From assembly GCA_947504025.1 (NCBI GenBank), contig CANNFX010000001.1, forward strand, positions 1,153,501 to 1,217,500: a DNA stretch of 64,000 nucleotides, given 5' to 3'. Numbering within the stretch: the stretch's first letter is position 1; each line of letters begins with the position of its first letter. Of this stretch, positions 63,785 through 64,000 are shown piece after piece. The notes under the pieces were generated by a model. That model did not search any database, had not been told where the DNA came from, and saw only the letters and a program-made list of their open reading frames with translations. This stretch comes from an uncultured Sphingomonadaceae bacterium (GTDB lineage Bacteria > Pseudomonadota > Alphaproteobacteria > Sphingomonadales > Sphingomonadaceae). The translations under genes and the position numbers were made by a program.

Positions 63785-64000
63785 GAAGGATCGGTGCCTA
63801 ATGGCTGTGGACAATCACCGGCATAAACCACGGGATGAAAGCGCGGACAAGTTTTTGGGACGATTCCGTACCCACTGCTATCCTTCCCCACGGTGTTTTG
63901 AACACAGGCCCGCTAGCCCATTCACAGGCTGGGGACAGCGTGGAAAAGAGTCATTTGACTCATTGGTGCATGCGACTCTGGCAAGGATTCGGATGATGCA
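63785..64000. other. Probable oriC-proximal region, gene-free end of window
   Basis: No credible gene is seen in the last 216 bases. Present are TTGTCCACA on the minus strand at 63806-63814, one mismatch from the DnaA-box consensus; partial box-like CATTCACAG near 63919; and a perfect dyad GAGTCA-TT-TGACTC at 63948-63961. In Caulobacter oriC lies between ppsR(DUF299) and hemE, so this may be the start of oriC; hemE would be beyond the right edge. Confidence 0.5.

Overview
The window reads as chromosomal DNA of an alphaproteobacterium, most likely a member of the Sphingomonadales close to Erythrobacter/Altererythrobacter. This rests on gene content and order, since no search was run: a SUF operon headed by an Rrf2 regulator, a PCMT-like/tolC/DUF2497 (PopZ-like) block, a ppsR-maf-aroE-coaE...dnaQ block, UrcA, DUF2093 and DUF1491 family proteins, a histone-H1-like tail on ribosomal protein S9, and SOS regulation through a GTTC-N7-GTTC box. 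Genes are dense and about 60% GC by eye, with many 4-bp ATGA/GTGA overlaps.

Left edge (1-2230): minus-strand genes for a CHC2/Toprim primase and an unknown protein lie directly against the 3' end of a tRNA-Arg(CCG). They look like the end of an integrated mobile element whose remainder is outside the window. 2.3-14.2 kb: an SOS-controlled mmcB, a sterol-desaturase family enzyme, a DUF2141 secreted protein, a PAS-containing unknown, an App1-type phosphatase, an esterase, an envelope quality-control set (M48-TPR protease, DsbA-like, PDZ-M48 protease), an HD protein and a LytS/LytTR two-component pair.

14.2-24.5 kb: nadC, an RNase T2 homologue with an altered catalytic motif, tadA, rpmB with its terminator, a phytase-like protein, an M23 peptidase, DUF2093, xseA and purD in head-to-head overlap, a PfkB kinase, EI24 and a lipoprotein. 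24.5-31.6 kb: a SUF iron-sulfur operon in the order rrf2, sufB, two accessory genes, sufC, sufD, sufS, sufT, GNAT, sufA, preceded by an IscR-type palindrome. 31.6-42.7 kb: a DUF885 lipoprotein, pyrD, ggt, an acyl-CoA synthetase, a low-GC solitary Cas2-like/SinR gene, a thiS-thiG fusion, merC behind a candidate operator, and ctaA coupled to an unknown exported protein.

42.7-56.2 kb: rplM-rpsI with leader hairpins and a terminator, a metallophosphoesterase, UrcA with a terminator, a second LytS/LytTR pair, class I fumarase, a degenerate PCMT homologue, tolC, a PopZ-like protein, an S9 peptidase, a 2Fe-2S thioredoxin-fold protein, a CBS protein and erpA. 56.2-64 kb: xthA, an unlisted 55-codon membrane protein beside a SleB-type hydrolase, DUF1491, a thioesterase, ptsN, hpf, dnaQ, coaE, aroE, maf and ppsR, all (apart from xthA) on the minus strand. 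In Caulobacter the ppsR side of this last block borders oriC, so the replication origin probably lies at or just past the right edge.

No rRNA genes, CRISPR arrays, complete insertion sequences or integrases were seen, and no gene-free stretch exceeds about 300 bases. I did not find an obviously complete undescribed system. The best leads are the tRNA-anchored element edge, the two accessory genes inside the SUF operon, the M48/DsbA/M48 envelope cluster, the degenerate methyltransferase beside tolC and a PopZ-like protein, and the solitary Cas2-like gene.
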